Shown one piece after another: positions 34,254 to 43,852 of a stretch of 64,000 nt of DNA. Location: positions 1-64,000 of the forward strand of contig NZ_FOOA01000013.1 of the NCBI RefSeq assembly GCF_900113065.1, written 5' to 3'. The notes beneath the pieces were generated by a model that was not told the origin of the DNA, searched no databases, and saw nothing but the letters and a program-made list of their open reading frames with translations. The position numbers and the translations under genes are program-made. The number at the start of each line of letters is the position of its first letter. Positions within the stretch are counted from its first letter, which is position 1. This DNA comes from Aureimonas phyllosphaerae. Lineage in GTDB: Bacteria > Pseudomonadota > Alphaproteobacteria > Rhizobiales > Rhizobiaceae.

Positions 34254-36761
34254 TTGCCGACATTTTCGCAAAGCCTGGAGAAGTCTCTCCATCAGGCGCT
34301 CACCTTCGCCAACGAACGGCACCAGGAATTCGCGACGCTGGAGCACCTGCTCCTCGCGCTGCTTGAAGACAAGGATGCCTCCGCGGTCATGCGGGGGTGC
34401 AGCGTCGACATCGACGTCCTGCGTTCGTCGCTGACGGAGTACATCGACACCGAACTCGCCAACCTCGTGACGGGGCATGACGAGGATTCCAAGCCGACAG
34501 CCGGGTTCCATCGGGTGATCCAGCGTGCGGTGATCCACGTCCAGTCGTCGGGCCGCGAGGAAGTGACAGGGGCCAACGTGCTCGTCGCCATCTTCGCCGA
34601 GCGCGAGAGCCATGCGGCCTTCTTCCTGCAGGAGCAGGAGATGACGCGCTACGACGCCGTGAACTTCCTTTCCCATGGGATCTCGAAGCGTCCGGGCGGC
34701 TCGGAAAGCCGTACCGTGCGCGGAGCGGAGGACGAGCAGTCTGTCATGGGCAACGATGAGGAAGGACGCCGCAAGACCGCCCAGGACGCGCTCACCGCGT
34801 ACTGCGTCAATCTCAACGAGAAGGCCAAGACCGGCCGGATCGACCCGCTGATAGGCCGTGCGAGCGAGATCAACCGGACGATTCAGGTCCTATGCCGTCG
34901 CTCGAAGAACAACCCGCTCTATGTCGGTGACCCCGGCGTCGGCAAGACGGCGATCGCCGAAGGCTTGGCCAAGCGCATCGTCGAGGGCGACGTGCCGGAG
35001 GTCCTGGCGGACGCTACGATCTTCTCGCTCGACATGGGCACGCTGCTTGCCGGCACGCGCTATCGCGGCGACTTCGAGGAGCGCCTGAAGCAGGTCGTGA
35101 AGGAACTCGAGGAGTATCCGGGCGCGGTCCTGTTCATCGACGAGATTCACACCGTCATCGGCGCCGGCGCGACGTCGGGCGGGGCGATGGACGCATCGAA
35201 CCTCCTGAAGCCGGCCCTCTCGTCGGGTGCGATCCGCTGCATCGGGTCCACCACCTACAAGGAGTATCGCCAGTTCTTCGAGAAGGACCGGGCGCTGGTC
35301 CGCCGCTTCCAGAAGATCGACGTCGCCGAGCCGACGATCGAGGATGCGATCGCGATCCTCAAGGGCCTCAAGCCCTATTTCGAGGACTTCCACCACGTGA
35401 AGTTCTCGAACGATGCGATCAAGTCGGCGGTCGAGCTGTCGGCGCGCTACATCAACGACCGCAAGCTGCCCGACAAGGCGATCGACGTGATCGACGAGAC
35501 GGGTGCGTCGCAGATGTTGCTGCCCGAGGCGAAGCGGAAGAAGAGCATCGGTGTCAAGGAGATCGAGGCGACTGTCGCAACGATGGCCCGCATCCCGCCG
35601 AAGTCGGTGTCGAAGGACGACGAGGAGGTTCTGTCGAACCTTTCCGAGCAGCTGAAGCGCGTCGTCTATGGCCAGAACGCGGCGATCGAGAACCTGACGA
35701 CCGCGATCAAGCTGGCGCGCGCCGGCCTTCGCGAACCGGAGAAGCCGATCGGCTCCTATCTGTTCTCAGGCCCGACCGGCGTCGGCAAGACCGAGGTCGC
35801 CAAGCAGCTTGCGTCTGCGCTCGGCATCGAGCTCCTGCGCTTCGACATGTCGGAGTACATGGAGCGGCATACCGTCTCGCGGCTGATCGGCGCGCCTCCG
35901 GGCTATGTCGGTTTCGACCAGGGCGGTCTCCTGACCGACGGCGTCGACCAGCATCCGCACTGCGTGCTGCTGCTCGACGAGATCGAGAAGGCGCACCCCG
36001 ACCTGTTCAACATCCTCCTGCAGGTGATGGATCACGGGAAGCTGACGGATCACAACGGCAAGCGGATCGACTTCCGCAATGTGATCCTGATCATGACGAC
36101 CAACGCCGGCGCATCCGAGTCGCAGCGCGCAGCGATCGGCTTCGGCTCGAGCAAGCGGACGGGCGACGACGTGGAGGCGATCAACCGCCTGTTCACGCCG
36201 GAGTTCCGCAATCGTCTCGACGCGATCATCCCGTTCGGCGCGCTGCCGACGCCGGTGATCCACGAGGTGGTTCAGAAGTTCGTCATGCAGCTGGAAGCCC
36301 AGCTCTCCGAGCGCGGCGTGACCTTCGACCTCGATCAGGAGGCGATCGCCTGGCTGGCGGACAAGGGCTACGACGAGCACATGGGCGCGCGTCCGCTTGG
36401 CCGCGTGATCCAGGAATACGTCAAGAAGCCGCTAGCCGACGAGGTCCTGTTCGGCAAGCTGAAGCGTGGCGGCACCGTCAAGGTGACGGTGGTCGATGGC
36501 GAGGACGGCCGCAAGCTGCACCTCGAATCGATCCCTGAGGAAACCTACGCCAAGCCCAGGAAGGCCGACGAGGCGCGAGGCAAGATCCGCGTCGGACCGG
36601 ACGGCGAGGAGATCGAGGACGAGCCGACGTCCTTCGACGAAGACGAGCCGGAGGATGACGCGCCGGACGTCCAGCCGGCGAAGGAACCCGCAGCCGCCAG
36701 GGAAAAGGCGGAAAAGCGGGCAGGGGCTGTTCCGAAGGTTCCCAGAAAGCCCGCCGAATGA
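34254..36761 (+). CDS. clpA: ATP-dependent Clp protease ATP-binding subunit ClpA
   Basis: Unfoldase partner of ClpP. The 835-aa protein has the Clp N domain (residues 1-145), AAA-1 with Walker A GDPGVGKT and [19 protein letters not shown]-2 with [20 protein letters not shown], and the ClpP-docking/D2-small domain with [29 protein letters not shown]. The start is TTG at 34254 with GAGG six bases upstream. E. coli ClpA is 758 aa; here about 60 extra residues at the C-terminus form a very acidic then basic tail. An intrinsic terminator follows the stop. Substrates inferred from the family only. Confidence 0.97.
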   Translation: MPTFSQSLEKSLHQALTFANERHQEFATLEHLLLALLEDKDASAVMRGCSVDIDVLRSSLTEYIDTELANLVTGHDEDSKPTAGFHRVIQRAVIHVQSSGREEVTGANVLVAIFAERESHAAFFLQEQEMTRYDAVNFLSHGISKRPGGSESRTVRGAEDEQSVMGNDEEGRRKTAQDALTAYCVNLNEKAKTGRIDPLIGRASEINRTIQVLCRRSKNNPLYVGDPGVGKTAIAEGLAKRIVEGDVPEVLADATIFSLDMGTLLAGTRYRGDFEERLKQVVKELEEYPGAVLFIDEIHTVIGAGATSGGAMDASNLLKPALSSGAIRCIGSTTYKEYRQFFEKDRALVRRFQKIDVAEPTIEDAIAILKGLKPYFEDFHHVKFSNDAIKSAVELSARYINDRKLPDKAIDVIDETGASQMLLPEAKRKKSIGVKEIEATVATMARIPPKSVSKDDEEVLSNLSEQLKRVVYGQNAAIENLTTAIKLARAGLREPEKPIGSYLFSGPTGVGKTEVAKQLASALGIELLRFDMSEYMERHTVSRLIGAPPGYVGFDQGGLLTDGVDQHPHCVLLLDEIEKAHPDLFNILLQVMDHGKLTDHNGKRIDFRNVILIMTTNAGASESQRAAIGFGSSKRTGDDVEAINRLFTPEFRNRLDAIIPFGALPTPVIHEVVQKFVMQLEAQLSERGVTFDLDQEAIAWLADKGYDEHMGARPLGRVIQEYVKKPLADEVLFGKLKRGGTVKVTVVDGEDGRKLHLESIPEETYAKPRKADEARGKIRVGPDGEEIEDEPTSFDEDEPEDDAPDVQPAKEPAAAREKAEKRAGAVPKVPRKPAE

Positions 36762-36770
36762 TCTAGAAGA

Positions 36771-36795
36771 GGCCGCTCCCCGGAGCGGCCTTTTT
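36771..36795 (+). terminator. Intrinsic terminator after clpA
   Basis: Stem GGCCGCTCC (36771-36779) with GGAGCGGCC (36782-36790), loop CC, then TTTTT. It ends the clpS-clpA unit. Confidence 0.9.
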
Positions 36796-36829
36796 CTTTG
36801 GCTCGATGCACAGGCGGGCGAGCAAGCAC

Positions 36830-37570
36830 ATGACAGAACCGATCAAGGCGCCGGCCGACCCCGCCTCCCGATGGATCCTTCTCGGCATGAGGCAGGTGCT
36901 GAGCGCGCCGGCCCTGATTCTCGTGGTTGCCCATCTTGGGTTTGCCGGTCTCGCGCGTGAAGCCGGCGTCACATGGACCGAGGCGACCTTCATGGTCGCG
37001 ACGATCTGGGCCTTGCCCGCCAACCTGATCCTGCTCGGCGCGGTCACGGCGGGCTTGTCTTTGGCCGCGACGGCGCTGGCGGTCGGCCTCTCCTCATTGC
37101 GGATGATGCCGATGGTGATTGCGCTCCTGCCGGATCTTCGCGGTCCCGGGACGAGACGCTCGACGCTCCTGTTCCTGTCCCACTTCGTCGCGGTGACGGC
37201 CTGGGTGGTGGCTCTGGACAAGCTGCCGGGTGTCCCCCGCGCCCATCGCACGCACTTCTTCGGCGGATTCGCGATCACGCTCACCGTGGTCAACACCACG
37301 GCGGTCGCCTTCGCCTTCAACCTGATGGGCCAACTGCCGGCCCTTGCGACCGGAGCGCTGGCGTTCTTCACGCCCGTCTACTTCCTGACCTCACTTTACG
37401 GATCGGCGCGCGAACTGTCCGGGCGCCTCGCGCTTCTGACCGGTCTTCTCGCCATTCCGCTGGCGCACTGGCTGACGCCCGGTTTCGATATCCTCGTCGC
37501 CGGCGTCGTCGGCGGTGTAGTCGCCTATGCGATCGGGCGCTGGAAGGCGGCGTCGGGGGGCGTGGAATGA
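36830..37570 (+). CDS. AzlC-family branched-chain amino acid exporter subunit
   Basis: Large subunit of an AzlCD-type exporter of branched-chain or related amino acids. The 246-aa protein has about six hydrophobic segments, including LSAPALILVVAHLGFAGLAREAG, TFMVATIWALPANLILLGAVTAGLSLAATALAVGLSSLRMMPMVIALLP and GLLAIPLAHWLTPGFDILVAGVVGGVVAYAIGRW. The start is uncertain: 36806 lies within a few bases of the clpA terminator, so 36830 (ATG) is preferred. Its stop overlaps the AzlD start. The gene begins 35 bases after a terminator, so its promoter must be very close or read-through is used. Confidence 0.85.
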   Translation: MTEPIKAPADPASRWILLGMRQVLSAPALILVVAHLGFAGLAREAGVTWTEATFMVATIWALPANLILLGAVTAGLSLAATALAVGLSSLRMMPMVIALLPDLRGPGTRRSTLLFLSHFVAVTAWVVALDKLPGVPRAHRTHFFGGFAITLTVVNTTAVAFAFNLMGQLPALATGALAFFTPVYFLTSLYGSARELSGRLALLTGLLAIPLAHWLTPGFDILVAGVVGGVVAYAIGRWKAASGGVE

Positions 37571-37932
37571 ATGCGCTGACCTACGACGGGATCGACGCCG
37601 CCTGGTGGCCCTACGTCTTCATTCTGCTGGCGGGATGGCTGCCGACCGATGTCTGGCGCTGGCTGGGCGTCCTGTCGGCCGGCCGGCTCGACGAGCGATC
37701 ACCGGCCGTGGCGTTGGCGAGGACGATTGCGACATCGCTCGTGGCGGCGGTCATCGGCCGGCTTGTGCTCGTCCCCGGCGGCTCGCTCGAGGCGATCCCG
37801 CTGCCGATCCGGATCGCCGCGCTCGCGACCGGGTTCGCCGCCTATTTCTGGCTGGGGCGCCAAACCCTCGTCGCCATCCTGTTCGCCGAGGTCGTTCTCC
37901 TCGGCGTGCCATGGGCGCTCGGGATGTTCTGA
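37567..37932 (+). CDS. AzlD-family small exporter subunit
   Basis: Small partner of the AzlC protein in the inner membrane. The 121-aa protein reads WWPYVFILLAGWLPTDVWRWLGVLSAGRLDERSPAVALARTIATSLVAAVIGRLVLVPGG, then a final pair of hydrophobic segments, consistent with the AzlD fold of three to four membrane helices. Start ATG 37567 overlaps the AzlC stop in ATGA, so both subunits are made at matched levels. The stop is four bases from the convergent HIT-family gene. Confidence 0.85.
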   Translation: MNALTYDGIDAAWWPYVFILLAGWLPTDVWRWLGVLSAGRLDERSPAVALARTIATSLVAAVIGRLVLVPGGSLEAIPLPIRIAALATGFAAYFWLGRQTLVAILFAEVVLLGVPWALGMF

Positions 37933-37936
37933 AGCG

Positions 37937-38359
37937 TCAGGCGAGCGCGGCGCGGATCGCTTCGGCGTGCTCGCGCAGTTCGGCAGGGTCCGCCATGCCG
38001 CTGGCATGACGCTTGAGCGGCACGCCCTCGTAATGCGGCACGACGTGGAAATGCAGGTGGAACACCGTCTGGCCGCCGGCTTCCTCGTTGAACTGGTTCA
38101 TCACCACGCCGTCGGCGTCGAAGGCGGCCTTGGCGGCTCGGGCAAGGCGCGCGAGTTCCGGCAGCGCCTTCGCCAGCGTCGTGTCGTCCGCGTCGAGGAG
38201 GTTGCGGGAGGGCGCCTTCGGCAGCAGCAGGCAATGACCCTTCGACTGCGGCATCACGTCCATGATCGCCACGAAATCGTCGGTCTCGAAGATCTTCGCG
38301 GCCGGAATTTCGCCGCGCAGGATCTTGGCGAAGATGTTGCCGTCGTCGTAGCCGCTCAT
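37937..38359 (-). CDS. HIT-family hydrolase (histidine triad)
   Basis: Probable nucleotide hydrolase of the Hint/HIT group. The 140-aa protein begins MSGYDDGNIFAKILRGEIPA and has the catalytic triad motif HLHFHVVPHYEG near residues 101-112. The early segment FAIMDVMPQSKGHCLLLPK is typical of HinT-like proteins. Length fits. On this strand it is the last of a set that begins further right with the DUF482, GDPD and RidA genes, but gaps of about 65 bases suggest it may be separate. Exact substrate unknown. Confidence 0.9.
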   Translation of the reverse strand: MSGYDDGNIFAKILRGEIPAAKIFETDDFVAIMDVMPQSKGHCLLLPKAPSRNLLDADDTTLAKALPELARLARAAKAAFDADGVVMNQFNEEAGGQTVFHLHFHVVPHYEGVPLKRHASGMADPAELREHAEAIRAALA

Positions 38360-38424
38360 GCCGTCCGTCCCAAGGTGATGCCGATTCTGACGGACCCGAT
38401 CTAGCGTCGATGGCCCCGGCGCGT

Positions 38425-39627
38425 CTACTCGACCTCGCCTCGACGAAAGGGCGTGGCGGCCGCGAGTTCCGGCTGCGCGAGGAGAACATGCCGTCGCTCG
38501 CGCTCGAGGTAGTCCTCGATCGCCGAGCGGAGGCCGGGATGCGCAATGTCATGCGCCGAATGGGTGATCACCGGTTCGTAGCCGCGCGCGAGCTTGTGCT
38601 CACCCTGCGCGCCCGCCTCGACGATCGAGAGCTTGTGCTCGATCGCGTAGTCGATGGCCTGATGGTAGCAGACCTCGAAATGCAGGAACGGGTGGTCTTC
38701 GGTGCAGCCCCAATAGCGACCGAAGATGCGGTCACCGCCGACGAAGTTGAGCGCCCCGGCGATGTAGCGTCCCTCGCGCCGGGCCATGACGAGGACGATC
38801 GCTTCCGCCATCCGCTCGGTGACGAGCCGGAAGAAGGCGCGGTTGAGATAGGGCCGGCCCCACTTGCGGCTTCCCGTATCCATGTAGAAGGCGAAGAAGG
38901 CGTCGAGCGCCTCCTCGCTGATGTCCGAGCCCGACAGGCGTTCGATCGTGATGCCGGCGGCCAGCGCTTCGCGGCGCTCCTTGCGCAGGCCTTTGCGCTT
39001 GCGCGACGCGAGCGTGTCCAAGAAGTCGTCGTAAGTGGCGTATCCGCGGTTGACGAAGTGGAACTGCTGGTCGGTGCGGTGCAGGAAGCCAGCCTCCAGC
39101 ATGGGTTCGAGGTCCGCCTCCTGAAGAAAGGTCGCGTGCGCCGACGACACCCCCGTCTGCCGGACATAGCCGGACAGGGCCGAGACCATCGCGCCGCGCA
39201 GCACGGTCGCCTCGGCTCCCCCGCCGACAAGCAGTCGCGGCCCGGTCGCCGGGGTGAACGGGACGCTCACCTGCAGCTTGGGGTAGTAATGCCCGCCCGC
39301 GCGCTCGAATGCGTCCGCCCAGCCGTGGTCGAAGACGTACTCGCCCTGACTATGCCCTTTGAGATAGGCGGGCACCGCGGCGAGAAGCTGTCCGTCGGAA
39401 TCCTCCAACAGGAGATGCTGCGGAAGCCATCCGGTGCGCCCGCCGACGCTGCCCGAATCCTCCAGCGACGACAGGAACGCGTGCCGCGTGAAGGGATGCG
39501 GAAACGAGTCCTCTGCGCCGCCGGGATCGGCCAGCGCGTCCCAGGCGGCCGGCTCGATGTCCTTCAGGCCCTCCGCCACCCGCACGATGAAGTCCGCCCC
39601 GTCGTCGCCGGAAGGTTCATCGATCAT
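38425..39627 (-). CDS. DUF482 (COG3146) acyltransferase-like protein
   Basis: GNAT/FemAB-related protein of unknown substrate. The 400-aa product opens MIDEPSGDDGADFIVRVAEG and has PHPFTRHAFLSSLEDSGSVGGRTGWLPQHLLLED, FDHGWADAFERAGGHYYPKLQVSVPFTPATGPRLL, FHFVNRGYATYDDFLDTLASRKRKGLRKERREA and FGRYWGCTEDHPFLHFEVCYHQAIDYAIEHKL, all features of the DUF482 family. A role in peptidoglycan or lipid modification has been guessed from similarity to FemAB, but is not shown. It is separated from the GDPD gene by 27 bases on the same strand. Confidence 0.82.
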   Translation of the reverse strand: MIDEPSGDDGADFIVRVAEGLKDIEPAAWDALADPGGAEDSFPHPFTRHAFLSSLEDSGSVGGRTGWLPQHLLLEDSDGQLLAAVPAYLKGHSQGEYVFDHGWADAFERAGGHYYPKLQVSVPFTPATGPRLLVGGGAEATVLRGAMVSALSGYVRQTGVSSAHATFLQEADLEPMLEAGFLHRTDQQFHFVNRGYATYDDFLDTLASRKRKGLRKERREALAAGITIERLSGSDISEEALDAFFAFYMDTGSRKWGRPYLNRAFFRLVTERMAEAIVLVMARREGRYIAGALNFVGGDRIFGRYWGCTEDHPFLHFEVCYHQAIDYAIEHKLSIVEAGAQGEHKLARGYEPVITHSAHDIAHPGLRSAIEDYLERERRHVLLAQPELAAATPFRRGEVE

Positions 39628-39654
39628 GCGGGTGTGTCCTGCTCTGTGTCGACG

Positions 39655-40374
39655 CTAGGGCGTAAAGCCCTCGAACGTCATCTGGTCGGCGTGGGCTTCG
39701 GTCTGCGCGACATCGGCCGGGGTGCGGACGGTCCAGGTGATGACAGGCGCGCCTCGCTCCTCCCGAACCCACGTCACGAATGCGTTGGGAAGATGGTGGA
39801 CGTTATAGGACACAAAGGCGCAGCGTCTCTCGAACAAGGCACGATGTCGCGCCAGAACGTCGGCGCGCGTGCCCTCCGCCGTGAGGCCCACCGGAGCGCC
39901 GATCCCGTCGGTCTGGTCGAGCAGCCATTCGTCGAAGGACATCAGCGCCAGCGGCCCACGGTAGCCTTCGATGACGGGCGCCACGTCCGCCATGAACCCG
40001 GCGTCGGTCGCGGCATCGATCCCCTTGGCCTCGACGACGAGCGGAACGCATCCATCCACGAGTTCCAGAAGCGCGGCGAGCGTCGGCGGAGCCTCCTCGG
40101 TGTCGAAGAGGCGGAGATCGGCGACCTCGGCGGCCGATAGCGCGTCGATCGTCCCCATCCGGCCGGTCAGCCGTTCGAGATCGTGGTCGTGGAAGACGAC
40201 GGGAACGCCATCGCGCGTGCGGTGGATGTCGCACTCGATCGCGTAGCCGCCATCGATGGCGGCGCGGAACGCCGCCATCGAGTTCTCCGGGATGCCCCGC
40301 GCCTTGTCGTGCAGGCCGCGATGGGCGATCGGGCGGGCCGTCAGCCAGCCGAGGTCGGATGCCGCGCCGCTCAT
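39655..40374 (-). CDS. Glycerophosphodiester phosphodiesterase
   Basis: Cytoplasmic GDPD-family enzyme that hydrolyses glycerophosphodiesters to glycerol 3-phosphate and an alcohol. The 239-aa protein has IAHRGLHDKARGIPENSMAAFRAAIDGGYAIECDIHRTRDGVPVVFHDHDLERLTGR, with the catalytic His pair (HRG and HD) and metal ligands (E, D). VEAKG and a final TWTVRTPADV fit the fold. No signal peptide, so it is cytoplasmic. ATG 40374 is chosen; the frame is also open upstream. It starts four bases after the RidA stop on the same strand, so these are probably one transcript. Confidence 0.93.
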   Translation of the reverse strand: MSGAASDLGWLTARPIAHRGLHDKARGIPENSMAAFRAAIDGGYAIECDIHRTRDGVPVVFHDHDLERLTGRMGTIDALSAAEVADLRLFDTEEAPPTLAALLELVDGCVPLVVEAKGIDAATDAGFMADVAPVIEGYRGPLALMSFDEWLLDQTDGIGAPVGLTAEGTRADVLARHRALFERRCAFVSYNVHHLPNAFVTWVREERGAPVITWTVRTPADVAQTEAHADQMTFEGFTP

Positions 40375-40378
40375 CGGA

Positions 40379-40843
40379 TCACGCGATCTCGAACATCGCC
40401 TCGATTTCCACCGCCGCATCCATCGGCAGCGCGGGCACGCCGACCGCCGAGCGGGCATGGCGACCGCGCTCGCCGAGGATCTCGGCGAGGAAGTCGGAGG
40501 CGCCGTTGGCGACCTTGTGCTGCTCGGTGAACTCCGGCGCGCTCGCCACGAAGACCGTCAGCTTCAGGAGGCGCCCGATCGTCTCCAGATCGCCGAGCGC
40601 GGCCTTTGCCTGCGCGAGGATGTTGATCGCGCAGAGCCGCGCCGCGCGCTGGCCGTCTTCGAGCGACACGCCGCCGCCGAGCTTGCCGGTCACGGCGACC
40701 TTGCCGCCTTCCATGGGAAGCTGGCCGGACGTCTGCAGGATCGAGCCGAAACGGACGAACGAGACGTAGTTGGCAGCGGGCGCCGCAGCGTCCGGCACGG
40801 TCACGCCGGCGGCGGCGAGGCGGTCTGCGATCGATTCGGTCAT
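40379..40843 (-). CDS. ridA: RidA-family reactive enamine/imine deaminase
   Basis: Releases ammonia from reactive imines formed by PLP enzymes. The 154-aa protein reads YVSFVRFGSILQTSGQLPM, then GDLETIGRLLKLTVFVASAPEFTEQHKVANGASDFLAEILGERGRHARSAVGVPALPMDAAVEIEAMFEI, where the Arg in RSAVGVPALP corresponds to the catalytic Arg105 of RidA. It is longer than the 128-aa E. coli protein through an N-terminal extension of about 25 residues, as in the YjgF_endoribonuc subgroup often found in this order. The GDPD gene follows at four bases. Confidence 0.9.
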   Translation of the reverse strand: MTESIADRLAAAGVTVPDAAAPAANYVSFVRFGSILQTSGQLPMEGGKVAVTGKLGGGVSLEDGQRAARLCAINILAQAKAALGDLETIGRLLKLTVFVASAPEFTEQHKVANGASDFLAEILGERGRHARSAVGVPALPMDAAVEIEAMFEIA

Positions 40844-40944
40844 GATCCACTCCGGATGGGAATTTGCGCCGCACACGGCTATCAGGTTTTATCGGCCGGT
40901 TCGATCGTCGAACCCATGAGCCTTCATGATGGGATGCACGCGCC

Positions 40945-41754
40945 TTGAAGCAATACGGCATGACCCTTTCGGCGATCGTCCTGGCCTTCGTCCCAAGCGG
41001 CGCCGCGGGCGCTGCGGACCTCCAGCCGCACGAGGCGGTCTACGACCTGGCGCTGGCGTCCCAGACGTCCAACTTCAACAGCGTCGACGGGCGCATCGCC
41101 CTGCAGCTGAAGCCGGACGCCTGCGACGCGCTCTCGCTGGATTACCGGTTCGTCGCCCGGTTCCACGAGGATGACGAACTGACGGTGACCGACCAGCAGA
41201 CGCTGGCGAAGGAGACACGCGACGGCAAGCGCTACGAGTTCCGCACCCGGACAGTCGTCGACGGGGCGGAGCAGGGGATCGTCGAAGGCGTCGCGACCAA
41301 TGGGGTCGATGCGACGGCAGTGTCCTACACCTCGCCGGTCAAGCGCGAGACCGAGCTGCCTCTATCGGTATTCCCTCTCGGCCATACCGCCAAGCTCATC
41401 GATCGCGCGCTCGCCGGAGAGCGGATGGTCCAGGCCAATCTCTTCGACGGCGACGACGACGCCGACAAGCACCTGACCACGACCTCGCTGATCCTGCCTG
41501 CGAGGAAGGACGAGGTGCCTGCGAAGCCCGAGGTCGCCAAGATGCTGGACGGCCTGCGATCCTGGAACGTGACGGAATCCTATTACAACAGCGACAGCGA
41601 CGGGGACGGCCTGCCGATCTTCGAGACGAGCTATCGTCTCTACGAGAACGGCGTCACCGACCGGCTGAAACTGGACTTCGGCGACTACACGCTGGAAGGC
41701 GGACTGGCGCGCCTGAGCTTCTACGACCGTCCGGCGGGGTGCCCGGCGAACTGA
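40945..41754 (+). CDS. eipB: Cell-envelope integrity protein EipB (DUF1849)
   Basis: Periplasmic beta-spiral protein needed for envelope integrity in Brucella. The 269-aa protein has a signal peptide ending near AGAA (residue 24), [25 protein letters not shown], a Cys at 60 (PDAC) and a Cys at 266 (AGCPAN), which fit the conserved disulfide of the family, plus [16 protein letters not shown]. The start is TTG 40945 (which gives Lys2 and a positive N-terminus) or ATG 40960. It lies next to rpsB but is transcribed as a separate unit. No cognate EipA gene is seen in this window. Confidence 0.85.
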   Translation: MKQYGMTLSAIVLAFVPSGAAGAADLQPHEAVYDLALASQTSNFNSVDGRIALQLKPDACDALSLDYRFVARFHEDDELTVTDQQTLAKETRDGKRYEFRTRTVVDGAEQGIVEGVATNGVDATAVSYTSPVKRETELPLSVFPLGHTAKLIDRALAGERMVQANLFDGDDDADKHLTTTSLILPARKDEVPAKPEVAKMLDGLRSWNVTESYYNSDSDGDGLPIFETSYRLYENGVTDRLKLDFGDYTLEGGLARLSFYDRPAGCPAN

Positions 41755-41773
41755 CGCCGCGCGAGGGTTCGAC

Positions 41774-41802
41774 TTGCCGGGGCGGCGCATATGGTGTATG
41801 CG
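41774..41802 (+). promoter_or_regulatory. Possible rpsB promoter
   Basis: TTGCCG (41774-41779) and TATGCG (41797-41802) are 17 bases apart, 115 bases before rpsB. It would give a structured leader RNA including the hairpin at 41836-41853. Confidence 0.4.
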
Positions 41803-41835
41803 CGCCGACATTCCACACACGGAAGTTGGGCATCG

Positions 41836-41853
41836 AAAGAGCGAAAGCTCTTT
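41836..41853 (+). other. GNRA-capped hairpin in the rpsB leader
   Basis: AAAGAGC (41836-41842), loop GAAA, GCTCTTT (41847-41853), followed by CTTCCCT and then a GC-rich palindrome near 41867-41881. It is in the 5' leader of rpsB, a place where ribosomal protein S2 autoregulation is known in other bacteria. Confidence 0.5.
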
Positions 41854-41921
41854 CTTCCCTCCGGTGGCGGCCGCCGGCCGCTTCTTTCCGTGGAGGCATA
41901 AACCGGTCAAGGAAAACGATC

Positions 41922-42716
41922 ATGGCTCTGCCAGACTACTCCATGCGCCAGCTGCTCGAGGCGGGCGTTCACTTCGGTCACCAGACCCACCGCTGGAACC
42001 CGAAGATGGCGCCATTCATCTTCGGCGCGCGCAACAACATCCACATCATCGACCTCGCGCAGACGGTGCCGATGCTGCACCGTGCGCTGCAGGCGGTGTC
42101 GGACACCGTCGCCAAGGGCGGCCGCGTCCTCTTCGTCGGCACCAAGCGCCAGGCTTCGGAGATCATCGCCGACGCCGCCAACCGCTCGGCCCAGTACTAC
42201 GTCAATGCTCGCTGGCTCGGCGGTATGCTGACGAACTGGAAGACCATCTCCAATTCGATCCAGCGCCTGCGCAAGCTGGACGAGCTCCTCGCGGGCGAAG
42301 CCCACGGCTTCACCAAGAAGGAGCGCCTCACCCTGCAGCGCGAGCGCGACAAGCTCGACCGCGCGCTGGGCGGCATCAAGGACATGGGCGGCGTGCCGGA
42401 CATGATCTTCATCATCGACACCAACAAGGAAGCGATCGCGATCGACGAGGCCAAGCGTCTCGGCATTCCGGTCGTCGCCATCGTCGATTCGAACTGCGAT
42501 CCTTCCCGCATCGACTACCCGATCCCGGGCAATGACGACGCGGCTCGCGCCATCTCGCTCTACTGCGACCTGATCGCCCGTTCGGCGGTCGATGGTATCG
42601 CGCGTCAGCAGGGCTCCATGGGCGTCGATCTCGGCGCGATGGAAGAGGCGCCGATGGAAGAGACGCTCGACGAGCCCGAGGCGGCTTCCGAGGAGCAGGC
42701 TGCTTCGGCCGCCTGA
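41922..42716 (+). CDS. rpsB: 30S ribosomal protein S2
   Basis: S2 links the 30S head and body and is required for S1 binding. The 264-aa protein starts [49 protein letters not shown], the family signature, and has [35 protein letters not shown]. Its C-terminal tail is acidic ([20 protein letters not shown]). ATG 41922 is chosen because it gives the family N-terminus; the frame is open from 41739. tsf follows after 105 bases, as in nearly all bacteria. Confidence 0.98.
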   Translation: MALPDYSMRQLLEAGVHFGHQTHRWNPKMAPFIFGARNNIHIIDLAQTVPMLHRALQAVSDTVAKGGRVLFVGTKRQASEIIADAANRSAQYYVNARWLGGMLTNWKTISNSIQRLRKLDELLAGEAHGFTKKERLTLQRERDKLDRALGGIKDMGGVPDMIFIIDTNKEAIAIDEAKRLGIPVVAIVDSNCDPSRIDYPIPGNDDAARAISLYCDLIARSAVDGIARQQGSMGVDLGAMEEAPMEETLDEPEAASEEQAASAA

Positions 42717-42732
42717 TCCGACCCACCATCGT

Positions 42733-42758
42733 TGTGACGGCGTCACCGCGCCGTCACA
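42733..42758 (+). other. Hairpin between rpsB and tsf
   Basis: A 10-bp perfect stem (42733-42742 with 42749-42758, loop TCACCG) of TGTGACGGCG, without a T-tract. It may reduce expression of tsf relative to rpsB or protect the upstream message from 3' decay. Confidence 0.6.
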
Positions 42759-42821
42759 GGACTGGCGCACTCCTTCCCGCAGAAGCCGTGCGCCGTTTCT
42801 TTTTCTGATAGAGGCCAATTC

Positions 42822-43748
42822 ATGACGATCTCCGCTTCGATGGTGAAGGAACTGCGCGAGAAGACCGGCGCAGGCATGATGGACTGCAAGGCCGCCCTGG
42901 CCGAGACCAACGGAGACATGGAGGCCGCGATCGACTGGCTGCGCGCCAAGGGCATCGCCAAGGCCGACAAGAAGTCGAGCCGCACGGCCGCCGAGGGCCT
43001 CGTGGGCGTCGCCAGCGGCGACAACAGCGCGGTCGTCGTCGAGGTGAACTCCGAGACCGACTTCGTGGCCCGCAACGACGCCTTCCAGGCGCTCGTGCGC
43101 AACGTCGCGCAGGCGGCCCTCGGCACCGACGGTACGGCCGACGCCACGGGCGCCGCGACCCTTGCCGACACCGGCAAGAGCGTCGTCGACTCGATCAAGG
43201 ACGCCGTCGCCACGATCGGCGAGAACATGAACCTGCGCCGCTCGGCCAAGCTCACGGTCTCCAACGGCGTGGTCGCGACCTACATCCACAACCAGGTCGC
43301 CGAGGGTCTCGGCAAGCTGGGCGTGCTGGTCGCCATCGAGTCGACCGGCGACAAGGCCGCCCTGACCGCTTTCGGCCGTCAGGTCGCCATGCACGTCGCC
43401 GCGACCAACCCGCTGGCGCTGACCGACGCCGAGGTCGACCCGGCCACCGCCGAGCGCGAGAAGGCGATCTTCTCGGAGCAGGCGCGCGAGTCCGGGAAGC
43501 CGGAAGCGATCATCGAGAAGATGGTTGAGGGCCGCATGCGCAAGTTCTACGAGGAGGTCGTCCTCCTGAAGCAGAACTTCGTCATCAACCCCGACCTGAC
43601 GGTCGAGAAGGCCCTCGAAGCCGGCGCCAAGGACTTCGGCGCTCCGGCCAAGATCGTCGGCTTCGTGCGCTTCGCCCTCGGCGAAGGCATCGAGCGCGAG
43701 CAGAGCGACTTCGCGGCGGAAGTCGCGGCGGCTGCCGGCAAGAAGTAA
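42822..43748 (+). CDS. tsf: Elongation factor Ts
   Basis: Guanine nucleotide exchange factor for EF-Tu. The 308-aa protein has the N-terminal domain [46 protein letters not shown] and the core with [13 protein letters not shown], followed by the coiled-coil and C-terminal modules with [20 protein letters not shown]. The usual length for alphaproteobacteria. It follows rpsB after a gap with a strong hairpin, and a second large hairpin (43785-43815) separates it from pyrH. Confidence 0.98.
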   Translation: MTISASMVKELREKTGAGMMDCKAALAETNGDMEAAIDWLRAKGIAKADKKSSRTAAEGLVGVASGDNSAVVVEVNSETDFVARNDAFQALVRNVAQAALGTDGTADATGAATLADTGKSVVDSIKDAVATIGENMNLRRSAKLTVSNGVVATYIHNQVAEGLGKLGVLVAIESTGDKAALTAFGRQVAMHVAATNPLALTDAEVDPATAEREKAIFSEQARESGKPEAIIEKMVEGRMRKFYEEVVLLKQNFVINPDLTVEKALEAGAKDFGAPAKIVGFVRFALGEGIEREQSDFAAEVAAAAGKK

Positions 43749-43784
43749 GCGTTTCCTAAGCTTTCTTCCTTCATGGAACTGAGA

Positions 43785-43815
43785 AAGGGCGTCCGCTTGA
43801 GAAGCGGGCGCCCTT
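43785..43815 (+). other. Long hairpin between tsf and pyrH
   Basis: A 14-bp stem with one T-G pair (43785-43798 with 43802-43815) around loop GAG, starting AAGGGCG. It lacks a T-tract, so it is either a rho-dependent or partial termination point or an RNA processing signal. It lies about 40 bases after the tsf stop. Confidence 0.6.
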
Positions 43816-43852
43816 CCTGTATCGCAAGCCGGCATCATCCGAAGGACATTCC

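Noticed and set aside
38410-40140. 576-codon plus-strand frame
   Set aside because: It runs antisense to the DUF482 and GDPD genes, which have clear family motifs; its translation shows no recognisable domain.
41907-43838. 643-codon minus-strand frame
   Set aside because: It is antisense to rpsB and tsf and reads as a low-complexity shadow.
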